Assembly: GCA_004123355.1 (NCBI GenBank)
Contig: SCHM01000002.1
Location: forward strand, 6,173,569 to 6,237,568
Source of the DNA: Amphirosellinia nigrospora
Taxonomy: Eukaryota > Ascomycota > Sordariomycetes > Xylariales > Xylariaceae
DNA: 64,000 bases
Direction: 5' to 3'
Shown here: positions 13,511-26,175 of the stretch, piece by piece
Layout of the letters: each line of letters starts with the position of its first letter
Position numbering within the stretch: the stretch's first letter is position 1
The notes under the pieces: generated by a model
What the model was told of the DNA's origin: nothing
Database searches by the model: none
Seen by the model: only the letters and a program-made list of their open reading frames with translations
Position numbers and translations under genes: made by a program

Positions 13511-16500
13511 AATTTAATAATAATTATTTATAATATATATATAATATTTATTTATATATGCGAGGTCGGAATATTCTTAAAAACTTAATATAAGCTATAA
13601 ATTAAAATATATATAAAAACGCATGTTTTTAATATTTTAAAAACTTAAAGCTTTATAAATATATATAATTTTTTATAAACTTTATAAATTAAAATTTTTT
13701 AAATTAAGCTTTTGCGCGCTTAAACAAACTATTATAATATAAAGTATTTAAAAAAGCTTTATTAATTATTTTATTTATATTTTTTTATATAATATTATAT
13801 TTAAAATAAAAATTTTTAACGAAATAAAAAAGCTAAATATATTATTTATTTTTAAATCTTAAATAGCTATAAGTTTAAATAATTTATTTATTATATAACG
13901 CTTAAACGCGCGTTTATTATTATTATTTTATTTTCGGCTAAGCAGCTTTTAGCTTATGCTTATTAAAATATAATAAAAATTCGGCCTTAAATAAATTTTA
14001 TTATTAGCTTAATAAAAAATATATTAAAGTTTTTTTAATAAATAAAAACTTATTTTATAAGCTATTTTTTCTAATTAATATAATAAAATTTACTATAAAA
14101 AAAATCTTGCTTAATTATTAGTTAAAAAAATTACTTTTTTTATATAAAGCTTTATTATTAAGCTAATATTATAGCTATAAGTTTAAAGCAAAATAATTAC
14201 TAAATAAATTTATTATATATTTATTAAAAGCTAATAAAAAAAATAAGCTTAAGTTTTAATATATTTAATTAAAATTAAATTTATATTAATTAATATTAGC
14301 TAATAAGCAAATAATTTTTATTATTAGTTTATAAACTTTAAATAAATAATAAATAATAAAAATATTATTATTTTCCGATTTAAATAAAATAAAATTTAAG
14401 TTTTAAGCTTTTAAAAATTATACTATTGATTTTTCGTTTAACTATTTTTAAAAATAAAAAATATAAAACTATAATATATTTAATATTATTATTAATTAAT
14501 ATAACTATTTATTAAATAATATATTATTTTTATATATTTTTTATTTTAAAACATTTTAATAAATAAGATTTATTTAATATAAACGCTATTATTTTTAAAC
14601 TTTTAACCCTAAATATAATATAAGCGAAAAATCGCAAGTTATTAAATAAATTAATAGCTTATAAACTTAATAATATAGTTAAATAGCACGCTAATTATTA
14701 TATAATTTAATAAAAGCTTTAGGCTAAAAAATATATTTACTATTATTATTATTAATAATATATTAAAAAATATTACTAATAAAATATTATAAGCAAAAAA
14801 AAAAATTATAATTCTAGAAATTTTCTATAAAAAATAATACTATTTATATATATATTATAGTATATATTATAGTATATAAAACAAGTCTTTTAAATATTTT
14901 ATATATTATATAAATTATTAATATTTAAATTTTTTATTATAATATATTTTTATTATTTAATAAAAAAAAGTTATTGTTATAATATACGTAAAATAGTTTA
15001 TTTTTTTATAATAATTTATATATTATAAATTATTAAAAAATAAAATAGCTATATAATATTATTATATTTTGAAATATATAATATAAAACTTATAATAATT
15101 AATAAAAACTGTTTTATTTATAAAGTAATATTAATAATAAATTATTTTAATAAATAAAGTTAAATTTATATTAATTATTTAAACTAACTTATAAATAATT
15201 ATTTAAAAAATATATAATATTAATTAGCTATTATTAATATAGTAAAATATATTAATAATTTAGCGTATTATAGTTATAATATGCTTTTATATTTTATTTA
15301 GATTTTATTATAAATAACTATAGTTTATAGTTTAGTATAAAATAAATTTTATTAATAAAAGTTCTAAACTTCGAAATAATAAAAAAAAAAAGTATATTTA
15401 AATAATTTTCGAAAATAAATTTTAAATAACAAATTAAAATATTTAAATTAAATTAGTCGATATAAAAACTAATATTTTTTATATTATAATTTGCTTAGTT
15501 TATATTTATATTATATTTAGGACTTAATATTTATATAGGGTAATATAAGTTTAAATAAATATTATTTTTAATTATTATTTTTAAATAAAAAAAACCGTAA
15601 TAAATTTAATATATAAATAAAATATATTTATTTAATGCTATTAAGCTTAATGTTATAATTTATAAATAGTTTAAAAAACCTTTTTAATTAAAATATCGTA
15701 GTTAGTTTAACTATTAATATAGCGATTAATATAATCGAGGATAATAATATAATTAATAAAAAAACTATACGTTTTTAATATAGCAATAAAGCGTTATAGC
15801 TTAATAGCTATATTATTATTAAAAAAATTAATAATAATTATTTAGTTTTAAAATAAAAAAAAAATAAATATTTATAATATAATTATAATAATAATAGCTT
15901 TACGAAATTATTATTATTATTATAATTTTTTAAATATAGTTAATATTTTAATTAATTATTTTTAGCAATTTTTTAGTAATAAAATAAAAATTATACTTAA
16001 AATATTAAGCTATAAAAAGTACGTTTTAGTTTAAATTAAATATTATTAAAAGTAAAAAAACTATAATAATAAATTAAAAAAAACTAAAAAATAAAAAAAT
16101 ATACTAGAAGTTTTTTAATTTATTTTATTAGTTAAACTATTATAGTTATTTTAACTATAATAATTTTTATTTTTAAATAATATATAATTAAAATTAGCTA
16201 TTAATTTATAAAGTTTAACTGTTTTAAAATAAAAATAAATAAACTATATAACGTTTAATTAATAATAAAAAAAAAAATAAAAATAAAAAAGTTTATATAT
16301 ACTATTAAAACTAAAAAAAAAATAATTTTGCTTAAAAAATATACTATAAATATTAATATAAAAATAAAAACTATTTAATACTTAAAGCAGTTATTAGCGC
16401 AAGCGTTAAAGTTTAAAAAAGTTTTTATAAAAACAAACGTACTAAATAAACGTAAAAAATAAAAAGCGGATAAAATAGCAACTATACTAAGCGTTACTAA

Positions 16501-17845
16501 CGTTAGTATTAGTTATAAATATACGCTATAAATAAAAAAAAAAATATAATAAACTAATAATATTAAATATTATTATATATAAAATATTTATAAAATAAAT
16601 AAAATATTACCCGATAAAAATATATGCTTAAGTTTAAGTTATATTAGTAGTATTTATTATTATAAAAACGGGCGTATAATAAATAAATATAAAATAAAAT
16701 AAAACGCGGTTTAATATTTATTATATAATACTTTATTATAAAAATATACGTATAATATTAAGCTAGATTAATTTATATAATTATAAGCGGCAATAGCTAG
16801 GCTAGTTTATTTTATTTTAAGGTTTAAAAAAAAAGAAAATATAGAATAAAAATAAGGGTAAGGTTAGCTTAGTATAATATGCCGGAGTATATATAATTTT
16901 TGTTTAAAAAAGCTAAAAAATAATATATATATTTATATAGGATATTTGCTAGCTTAAATATATAGTTTTTAGTTTAATATAAGCTAAAAATATAATATAT
17001 TATAAATAAAAAACTAAAGATATTTATAGATTAGCGTAGCTAATATAAGTTATTTATTATTATAGTAAAGAATAAATAGCTTTAGTTATTTAGCTATTTT
17101 TTGCGCTATATTATTTATTACTTTAATAAAGTATAAAAAATATATATTAATTAATATAAAAGTTAATATTAGTATTAAATAATAGCTAATAAAAAAAAGT
17201 ATAATAATATTAATAATTGCTAGCTATTAATTTATAATAAATTATTTATATAAAAAAATATATATATTAATATATAAAAATTTTTAAAGTTTATATTATA
17301 ATTAGCTATAAGCTTTTTTTTAAATAGTAAATATTATATAATATAAAGCATTTTTAATTTAATAAATAACGAACTAGTTAATTTTAAAAAAAAAAATAAA
17401 AGATTATTTTAATTAATTATAAGCTTTAATATATAGAATTTAAAAAGTAAAACGCTAAATAATAAAATATTAAATATTATTATAGCTTTAATAATAGAAA
17501 ATATAAGCTAAGTTTTAAAAATAGCTTATTTATTTTAATAATTTTTTATAGTAATATATCGATTATAGTTAAACTTTTTTTAAAAGTAAAAACTAACTTA
17601 TTTAATAATAATATATTTAGTAAAACTTTTTATATTATTTAAAAAATAACGCTAATATAATAATTTTCGAAAGTTTATAATATTTTAAACTAATTAAAGC
17701 TTATATTATAAATCTAAATAATATAGTATAATATATTTAATAATATAATAAAAATAGATTTAATTTATATTTATTAATATAAAAAGTATTTATAAGTTTT
17801 ATTAGTTTTTTTTATAAACTATTTTATTAATTATTTTTATTAATT
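13511..17845. other. Relic DNA, A-rich from 15.3 kb, no gene
   Basis: 13511-15300 is mixed, with a few surviving CG-rich words (GCGAGGTCGG near 13561, AAACGCGCG near 13904). From about 15300 to 17840 the + strand is A-rich with C above G, suggesting a second decayed element read in the + direction. No ends, arrays or open frames are visible. Confidence 0.45.
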
Positions 17846-18160
17846 ATTTTTATTTAAAATTAAGCTTTAAATTTCTTATTTATTAATTTTATTGTTTTTT
17901 TTATTATTATTATTTATATTATTTAAAATAGTTTGCTTATTAAAAAGCTGGTTTAAAACTGTATTTTTATTTAAAATTAAGCTTTAAATTTTATTATTTT
18001 TATCGTTTTTATTATCCGTATCGTTTAAAATAGTTTATTTATTAAAAAATTAGTTTAAAACTATATCTTTATTTAAAGTTAAGCTTTAAATCTTATTATT
18101 ATTATTATTTATATTATTTAAAATAGTTTACTTATTAAAAAACTAGTTTAAAAGTATATT
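17846..18160 (+). repeat. 103-116 bp tandem array, three copies
   Basis: Three successive units each carry TTATTTAAA(A/G)TTAAGCTTTAAAT, a TTATTATT-rich middle, and a TTTAAAATAGTTT...TTATTAAAAA...GTTTAAAA end. The TAAGCTTTAA landmark falls at 17861, 17977 and 18080, giving periods of 116 and 103 bp. The spacing difference lies in the ATT-rich middle. Flanking DNA is saturated relic sequence. Confidence 0.75.
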
Positions 18161-19239
18161 TATTATAGCTTTAAAAATTATATAAATTATATTAAAAAAA
18201 TTATTATTTTATATACTTTAATATTAATATTAAAATATATAAATAAAATATTTAATATTTACTTTTACTAATATTATAAAGCTATATTTATTATTAAAAA
18301 TATCTTGTTTTATTTTTATTATAGTTTTAGGTTAAAATAAGTTTTTAATAATAAAGCTTTTAAAAAAAAGCTTTTATTTTTTTGCTTAATATTATTATTA
18401 CTATTATCTTTCTACTTTTTTACTTTTATTTTTAAAATAATAAAAAATCTTATAGATTTTAATATTATATTTAGCAAAGTTATTTTGTTTAATAGTTTAC
18501 GTAATATTTAACGTTATATTTAAAAAAATAATAATATTAAATATAAATTAATATAATATAAAACTATTTTTAAAACAAGTTATAAAAGCTTAATTATTTT
18601 TATTAATTAAGCAGCAATATAAATAAATAATAGTACTATTTAATGCTTAAATATATATAAATATAAAAATAGCTAATTAATATTTCTAATAAGTTTAGTT
18701 AATTAAATAATATTTAAAAAATAAAATATATTTATTAGTAATATATATTATAGCTTAAGTAAATAATATAATAATAAATTAATAAGCGTAATTATAGCTA
18801 TAGCTATAAGTAAACAATAAAATAATATATAATATATATAAGCGGAAACGTATTAACTAATTAGTAAAATATATTTATTTATATGCTTATTTTTAAGCTT
18901 AACTTATTAAAAAACAAAAAACCGCCTAGTATAATATTACTATAAACCGCTACCTATTAAAAAACAATATTGTTTTTTACATATAATTATTCCCGATACT
19001 TTTTATACGTATAAAAATTATTTCTAACTAATATTTACTTTAAATAGTTGGTTATAATATAAGAATTTTTTTTTTTTAATTTTTTTATTTTTATTATATA
19101 TAATATAGTATTAAAGATTTATTCTAGTTTTAGTATTATTATTATTATTATTTATTATATTTATTATTTAACGAAACTTTAACGTATAATTATTTATATA
19201 GCGTAATTTTATATAAAAACGGAAATATAATATTAATTA
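18161..19239. other. Relic DNA with a 20-bp palindrome
   Basis: No gene is seen. A perfect 20-bp palindrome AAAAAACAATATTGTTTTTT lies at 18959-18978, unusual here because it keeps a CA and a TG. The neighbourhood (18905-19030) also keeps several CC and CA words, so it is a little less mutated than average. A short ATT microsatellite lies at about 19131-19155. Confidence 0.55.
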
Positions 19240-19765
19240 AAAAGCCGCCTAAAAAGTCGCCAAAAAACTTATTTTAAAAGTTGTCCTAAAAGTTATTAAA
19301 AAAGTCGCTAAAAAGTTATTAAAAAACTTATCCTAAAAGTTGCTTTAAAAGTTACTAAAAAAGTCGCTAAAAAACTTATTTTAAAAATCGTTTTAAAAGT
19401 TACTAAAAAAGTCGCTAAGAAATTTATCCTAAAAGTTATTCTAAAAAATTAAAAAAGTCGCTAAAAAATTTATTTTAAAAATCGCTTTAAAAATTATTAA
19501 AAAAGTCGTTAAAAAATTTATCCTAAAAGTTATTTTAAAAATTATTAAAAAAATCGCTAAAAAACTTATTTTAAAAATTATTTTAAAAGTTATTAAAAAA
19601 ATCGCTAAAAAACTTATCTTAAAAGTTATCCTAAAAGTCGCTAAAAGACCTATCCTAAAAGTTATCCTAAAAGTTGCTAGAAAACTTATCCTAAAAATTA
19701 TTTTAAAAGTTATTTTAAAAGTTGCTAAAAAATCGTTTTAAAATTCGTTATAAAAATCGGTCGAA
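19240..19765 (+). repeat. 12-bp tandem array with 48-bp higher-order unit
   Basis: About 40 units of 12 bp run almost without interruption. They are variants of AAAAGTCGCTAA, AAAACTTATCCT and AAAAGTTATTTT, and groups of four recur as a 48-bp higher-order unit. Because 12 is a multiple of three and one register contains no stop codon, one + frame stays open from 19445 to 19738 (98 codons, no ATG), reading as a Lys-x-x-(Lys/Leu) tetrad pattern rich in Val, Ile, Leu and Ala. That makes it the longest open stretch noticed in the window, but periodic DNA can be open by construction, so translation is not implied. The array could be a satellite or the repeat domain of a lost protein. Confidence 0.8.
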
Positions 19766-19875
19766 AAAGCTCTATATTTTAAATCAAAATAATAATCGAA
19801 ACAACTATCGAAATAATAACTAAAAAAATTCGTTATTCGAAATTATATCTAACTATTATAATTATATAAAAATAA

Positions 19876-20079
19876 TATAAATATAAAAATAAAAATATAA
19901 TAAATATTACCGGCAATATTAACGAAAGTATTAATAATAATATTAATAGTAGTTTTAATAATATTTTTAATAGCAGCTTTAATAATATTTTTAATAGTAG
20001 TTTTAATAATAGCCCTAGCTATAGCCTAATAATTTTTAGCAAAAGTATTAATAAAAATAATATAATATATTTATATTAT
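19876..20079 (+). repeat. 24-bp array in a 68-codon open stretch
   Basis: Three clear 24-bp units occupy 19945-19968, 19969-19992 and 19993-20016, with a more diverged unit before them. Read as it stands in one + frame, the stretch is open from 19876 to 20079 (68 codons, no ATG) and repeats the octapeptide Asn-Ser-Ser-Phe-Asn-Asn-Ile-Phe. The period is a multiple of three, as in the arrays on both sides. This is compatible with a low-complexity Asn/Ser-rich protein segment, but there is no start, no recognised domain and no sign of expression, so it is described as a repeat and not as a gene. Confidence 0.55.
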
Positions 20080-20206
20080 TAAAAAATAATATTAATATTA
20101 TATATATTTTAGTTATATATATTTAATTTATAATAAATACTATATAATATATTTTAAATTATATTTATTAAAAAAATTTATTTTTATAATCCTAGCACTA
20201 TTTAAA

Positions 20207-20600
20207 GCTTTTAAAAACCGGTAGAAAATTAAACCTCTAAAGCTTATTAAAATAATAATAGTTTTTAAAGCAGTAGTTAAAACAATAATAGTTTTTAAAG
20301 CGGTAGCTAAAACAATATAAGCTTTAATAAGCTTAACAGTCCTAATATTAATAATATTAGCTATTATAGCTATTATAAACCTAAAAGCTTTAATTTTTAA
20401 AATATTAGCTTTTAAAAGCCGGTAAAAAATTAAACTTTTAAAGCCTATTAAAATAATAATAGTTTTTAAAGCAATAGCTAGAACAATATAAGCTTTAATA
20501 AGTTTAATAGTTCTAGTATTAATAATATTAACTATTATAGCTATTATAAGCTTAAAAGCCCTAATTTTTAAATATTAGTTTTTATAAGCTTAAAAGCTAT
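20207..20600 (+). repeat. 201-bp tandem duplication with internal 30-bp repeat
   Basis: The unit starts GCTTTTAAAA(A/G)CCGGTA at 20207 and again at 20408. Inside the first unit the phrase AATAGTTTTTAAAGC is duplicated 30 bp apart (20257 and 20287); the second unit has it once, so its equivalent length is about 171 bp. The lengths 201, 171 and 30 are all multiples of three. A shorter third piece (TATAAGCTTAAAAGC) follows at about 20583. Differences between units are mostly C/T and G/A. No reading frame is open across it. Confidence 0.75.
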
Positions 20601-21262
20601 TATAGCTTCGAATTTTCTAATAATTTAAAAAATAACTTTAACGATTTAACTTATATTTAAATTAATTTGGATAATAAAAATTTTAAAAAATATAAACTAA
20701 ATAATTTTTTCGAAAATTTTATTATATTAATTAATTTAACAGTTTAAAAAGCTATATTAACTATAATAATAAGTTTTATATTAAAACTTAATAAATAATA
20801 ACAATAATATTACGCTAATAAATCTCAAAGCAAATTATTATTATTAAACTTTCGGATTAATATAAAACGCTATAAATAAAAAAGACTTTTTAACTATAAA
20901 GTTTTTATAATAAATAATATTTTTAAAACTTAAAAAAAAAAATTAGTTTAATATAGCAATTAAAAATACGCTTAAAAAAATATAAAAGCTATTTTAATAA
21001 TAAAAAAGCAAGCTAAGCATATTTAATTATTAAAATAATATTAAATTAAAAAATTATTATAAATACTATATAAAAGCATAAATATTTATTATATATATAA
21101 ATAAGTTATCTTATTTGCTTTATTATATAATTAAATAGCTAAATAGTACACTTATACTTTTTATTTTAATATTAATAACCTAAATATATTTTTATAAGTT
21201 TTTTAAAATAAGTTAAATATTTACTTTTTTACGCTTTTATAAGTATATATTATTATTAGCCC
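20601..21262. other. A-rich relic DNA, no gene
   Basis: A-rich on the + strand with scattered CG words (AACGATT, TTTCGGATT, AAAACGC). It directly follows the multiple-of-three arrays and may belong to the same lost element or gene, but nothing recognisable remains. Confidence 0.4.
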
Positions 21263-21476
21263 TTAGTTATTTATTTTTTTAAATAACGTTTTAATACTAT
21301 TTATAATATATAAAAAATAGAAAAACAAGACTAAATAAATAATTAAATAAATAAATCGGACTTTTATTTAAATAAATATACTTAATTTAATTTATTTATT
21401 TAGCTATTTATTTAGTTTTTCTATTTATTTTTTATATATTAATGCTAAAATATTATTTAAAAAAATAAATATCTAA
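21263..21476. repeat. Long imperfect palindrome (two ~90-bp arms)
   Basis: Left arm 21263-21356 and right arm 21390-21476 are reverse complements over nearly their full length, with a 33-nt spacer. Landmarks include TTATTTTTTTAAATAA, ATATATAAAAAATA(G), GAAAAAC and CTAAATAAATA on the left, each met by its complement on the right. Mismatches are mainly transitions plus small indels. It could be a fold-back element, the junction of two head-to-head insertions, or a cruciform-forming site. No transposase is recognisable next to it. Confidence 0.75.
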
Positions 21477-23326
21477 TATTTTTTTATTTATATAAACTTA
21501 ATATTTTTTAATAAAAATAACTTTAACTATAATATTTTATAATATTTACGTTAAATTATACTTTTAATTTATTTTTTTACGGTTAACTTTTCGATTTTTA
21601 TTTTAAAGCTTTAAATATTATTTATATAAACCTTATATTTTTTAAACTAACTATAATTATTTATATAATAATTAAATCGTTTAACTTATTAATTAGGCGC
21701 TACTTTTAAAAAAAACAATTAAATATTAAATAAAAATTAAAACTTATTAATAATATAATATAAACGATTAATTATTTAAGCTTAACTATTAATAAAGGTT
21801 GCTAAAATAATAAATATAGATTAAAAGGTCGGAAAACTACTAAAGCGCTAATTATAAGCGGTTCTAGCTTTTATTATTAATAAAAAAAAAGCTTTTTTTA
21901 CTAAAACAAGCTTGTTTAATATTTATAATATATTTACTAAAATTATAAGATTTATTTTTATTTTAATTATATATTTTAGCTATACTTTTAGCGTAGCTAT
22001 TTTTAGTTGCTATAAAAACGATTTAAATTTTATTCGGTTAATAAACTATAATAATAATATTTTCCCCGAAGCTTTTTTTAATATTTATAATATTATATTT
22101 ATTATTTTTACTATTTTTCTTAAAATTTAATATAAAGCTATTTTAAATTATATATTAGACGTTATTTTTATTAAAAATGTAAAAAACTAATTTGCGGGCT
22201 ATAATATATATATTAAATATGCTTAAATGCTTTTTGCGCTATATATATCTGTTTTTACTAGTATTAAGTAGCTAAAAAGGAGTAAAAAGCTAAAAAATAA
22301 TAAAAATAATAGCAATAATAATAGCAATAAAAATAGTAATAGCGAGACTAATAATATAATAATAATAAAAGTAACGTAATATTTAATATATTTACGGATA
22401 ATAAAATTAATAAAAAATTATAAATATTAATATTAGTCCTAGGTTTTATATTAACGATAAATTTTTTGCTCGGAGGAAATAAAATTACGAACTATTTAAA
22501 GCAGGTTTATATAATATATTTATAATATAATAGCTAATTATAAAATAATATAGCAAATAATTATTAAAATAATATAAAAGAAATTAATTTTACTAGTTTA
22601 TAGTTATTATTTTAAAATTTAAAAAGTTTATTTTTTTTAGCTTTTATTTAATTTATTATAATAGCTAAAATATAATAAGCTATGCCGAATAGCTTATTTA
22701 TTAAGCTTAAAATTTTATATTAAGTGCTAATAATAACTAGGAATAAAGCTATATAACTTTAAATAGCTAAATAATAATAAAAAGTAAAATATCGATATTA
22801 CGCGCGTTATTTTTAAAAATTTTATACTTATTGCTAAATAAAAAAAAAAAAAGTATTTAATAGCTTAATAAATATAATAATATTATAAATAGTAATAGCG
22901 CTAATAGCAAATTTAATAATTTAATAAGTATTTAATAGTATAAAAAAAAATAAAAATAAAAAAGCAAGATATAAAGTAGTTTTAATAAAAATATATTTTT
23001 ATTATATTTAAACTTTATATATAATTTTTATATAAATTATAAGCTTTATTTTATTTTATAAAATATTTTATAAAATAAATATTTTATTTTATTATTATTT
23101 TTTATTAGTTATAAATATACTTTATTAAAATGTTTATTTAAGCTAGCTTTATTATAAAAATTTAAATATAAATTATTAAAAGCTAGCTTTATTAGTAATA
23201 TTATAAATATTTTTATAATATAAATAAAATATTTACGGACGTTTTTACTTCTGTTTATATTTTATATAAATATTAACTTTATTAAATTTTTTGTTTAGTT
23301 TTTATTATTATTTTTATTTATATTTT

Positions 23327-23328
<2 letters not shown>
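21477..23328. other. Relic DNA with a low-complexity AAT/AGC patch
   Basis: No supported gene. A 72-codon frame at 21912-22130 (+) is Phe/Ile/Asn/Tyr-rich and most likely a chance opening. At about 22290-22370 there is a low-complexity run of AATAATAGCAATAATAATAGC-like words. Short words with CG or GG survive near 22440-22505 (AGTCCTAGG, GCTCGGAGGAAA). Confidence 0.5.

Positions 23329-23391
<63 letters not shown>
23329..23391 (-). repeat. 63-nt poly(T) run
   Basis: An uninterrupted run of 63 T. On the minus strand it is a long poly(A), which could be the tail of a non-LTR retrotransposon or a processed copy whose body would lie to the right (23392 onward, read on the minus strand). No target duplication or element body could be confirmed. 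A homopolymer this long is also a place where assembly or sequencing length is unreliable. Confidence 0.8.
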
Positions 23392-23397
<6 letters not shown>

Positions 23398-25660
23398 TAA
23401 AAAAAGTCGTTAAAAATCGATTAACTTAACTATCGAAAGTTTTTAAACTTTATAATAAATAATTAAAATATTAATCGCGTAAGTTTTAATATTTATATTA
23501 GTTAAACTATTGTTTAGCTATAATATAACCGTATTAAATATTTATTAATATAAAAGTTTTATTAAAAAAAACTATAAAAGTATTTTTTTTTTAGCGTAAA
23601 AAAATTTACGCTATTAACGATTTATCGTTTAATATTTTTAACTAACTATAATTTAGTTTATTTAAACTAAACTTATTTTAAAGCTAAAGCTTTTAGTTTA
23701 TATATAAGTTAGCGTATACTAAAATAATAGCCGGACATTTTAAAAAATTTAAAAACAAGCTTTTTTACTATTATATTAAACGTTTATATTTTAGATATTC
23801 GTTAATAATAGCTAACTTTTATATAAAATAAATTAATTAGTTATTATATTTTTTTAAAATAGCTATAATTAAAAACTTATTAAATTAAAACATTTTAAAA
23901 CTATTTATTTTTATAAATAGCTTAAAAATCGGCTATTATATTTCGATTAAAATAATATTTTTAAAAAATGTTTAAATTTAAAACGTAATTTATAATTAAA
24001 TTCTAAAATAAATTATTAATATTTATTATATTAAATTAGCACTATTTATTAAAAAATAAATAATTATTTATATTATTTTAATCTAAATTATTTTTTACTA
24101 TATACTAAAAATTATAATATATTATATTATTTTTAAACTTTAAAAACGTTTTAATTATCCGAACTTATTAAACTATTATACTATAAAAAAGCTATTATTT
24201 AAATAATTTATAGCTTAAAAAAGTTTTTATAAATTTTTAAAAAATATATTTTATTATAAATTTTTTTTTTAGGTTTAAAATAATTTATAATTTTTTAAAT
24301 AAACTTAAAAATTATATAAAATATAAAGCTTATTATTAAAAAAATCGAATAAAAAAATATAACGTTTAAATAAAATAGCTAAAAAGAATATATATAGATT
24401 AAAAAAAAGCTTAAGTTATAAATAATTTTAAGAATAAAAATATTTATTATATAATTATTAATTAAATATTAAGTTATATAAAAAAAATATTTATATTATT
24501 TAAGCTTTAAATATTGTTTTATATAAAGTATACTAAGTTTAATAATAAGCTTTAAAAAATTTTTAAAGTTTATTAAATTTTATACGAAAAATAGTTAAAA
24601 ATTACTAAATTTTAGCTTAAGGATTAATATTAATTAAGCGTTTTATAGCGCTAATAATAATAAAAATAAAACTGCTAAAATATAAAGTTTTCTAAGTTTA
24701 AAAGATTTTTTTATAGTTTATAATATTATTATAAATTAGTTTTTAAAGTTTTATAAAGTTATTAAGCAGTTTTTTATATATTATAGTCAAGCTTATATTT
24801 TATATTAAGTTTAGCAATTATTTAAATATATTAACTTTAGTAAAATTAATAATAAAAGTAATATATATTAGCAACTTTTTTATAGTTAATAATTTAGTTA
24901 ATTTTAATATTATGTTTTTTTAAAAAACAAGCCGAAATATATACTAAAAAGTTATTAGCAACGTTTTTTTCGAGGTATATTTTTTTTGTTTATTTTTTTT
25001 ACTAGTAATTTAGTTAAAATACTAGTAAAAAAAATTATATAAATCTTAAGAATAATATTAAAGTATTTTTTTTTTTTATTTTTTTTTAAAAATATTATTA
25101 TAAACTTAATAGCGTTAATATTTCGTTATTTTTTTATATTTATTTTTAGCTTATTAAAACTATATATTTTTTATATTATTAATACTTATTATTATTTTAA
25201 ATAAATATTGTTTTTAGTTAAAATTGTTTAAGTTTAAATTTAATATTTTTAATAGTAATATTTAAATAGCTATAAATTATTATTATATAATATATTGTTT
25301 AAAATAATTTTTTATTTATTTAATTTACCGTTTTATTATTTTAAGCTGGTTTTTTTTTGTTTTGCTAATTTTATTATTAATAGTTTTATTATTATTACTA
25401 TTAATAATTTTATTTTCGTTATTTATATTTTATTGTTTATATTTTCGTTGTTTATATTTTTTTTTATATTTTATCGTTTATATTTTTATTATTTATATTT
25501 AAATTATTATTTTATAAATTATAGTTAAAATTTTTAGTATATTTTAAATTTAATAATAAAACTTTTAAATTAGAATTTTTAATAAGCTTAAAATAACCAA
25601 CCGTTTAATAAATATATTATTTGGCTAGGTTTTAAGTTTAAGTATTATAGTTTTAAAAGT
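23392..25660. other. Relic DNA next to the poly(T), possible decayed minus-strand element
   Basis: Saturated A/T sequence with CG words preserved (TCGATT, AAACGTTT, ATCCGAAC). If the poly(T) is a tail, this would be the 3' part of a minus-strand element, but no motif supports that. At 25380-25510 there is a simple-sequence stretch of (C/T)(G/A)TTTATATTTT units; a 77-codon Phe/Ile/Tyr-rich frame over it (25295-25528) is judged spurious. Confidence 0.4.
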
Positions 25661-25760
25661 ATAAATCAAACAAAAGCAGTAAATAAAAAGTAATAATAGT
25701 AGAAAGAAAGAATATATAGATAGTACTACTTAAATAGTAGTAAAAAATAATGTTTAAAAT
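25661..25760. other. Small unmutated islet before the 39-bp array
   Basis: Words such as TCAAACAAAAGCAG and GTAGAAAGAAAGAATATATAG retain CA and AG contexts that are lost elsewhere, and CTACTTAAATAGTAG forms a small inverted repeat. It sits immediately before the 39-bp minisatellite. No gene is visible. Confidence 0.45.
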
Positions 25761-25774
25761 AATAACGCTTTAAT

Positions 25775-26175
25775 AATAATATTTAAATAGTAATTAAAAA
25801 TAATAATTAAATAACGATATTTAAATAGTAATTAAAATAATAATTAAAATAGCGATATTTAAATAATAATTAAAAATAATAATTAAAATAGCAATATTTA
25901 AATAATAATTAAAAATAGTAATTAAAATAACGATATTTAAATAGTAATTAAAAATAGTAATTAAAATAACAATATTTAAATAATAATTAAAATAATAATT
26001 AAAATAACAATATTTAAATAATAATTAAAAATAGTGATTAAAATAACAATATTTAAATAATAATTAAAAATAGTAATTAAAATAATATATTTAAACAATA
26101 ATTAAAAATAATAATTAAATAGCAATATTTAAATAATAATTAAAAATATAATACTTAAACAATAATTAAAAATAG
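25775..26175 (+). repeat. 38-39 bp minisatellite, about 10-11 copies
   Basis: The unit is (C/T)(G/A)ATATTTAAATA(G/A)TAATT followed by one or two AAAAATA(G/A)TAATT blocks. About ten or eleven copies run head to tail; two measured starts are 25931 and 25970, followed by 26008. Copies differ mainly by G/A and C/T, with a few small indels, and the last copies are more diverged. Confidence 0.8.

Noticed and set aside
21912-22130. 72-codon ATG frame on the + strand
   Set aside because: Composition is Phe/Ile/Asn/Tyr-rich as expected of T-rich DNA, there is no domain or start context, and frames of this size are expected by chance in 64 kb.
25295-25528. 77-codon ATG frame resembling a membrane protein
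   Set aside because: It reads through a simple TTTATATTTT repeat. The hydrophobic look comes from the T-rich composition, not from a conserved membrane protein.
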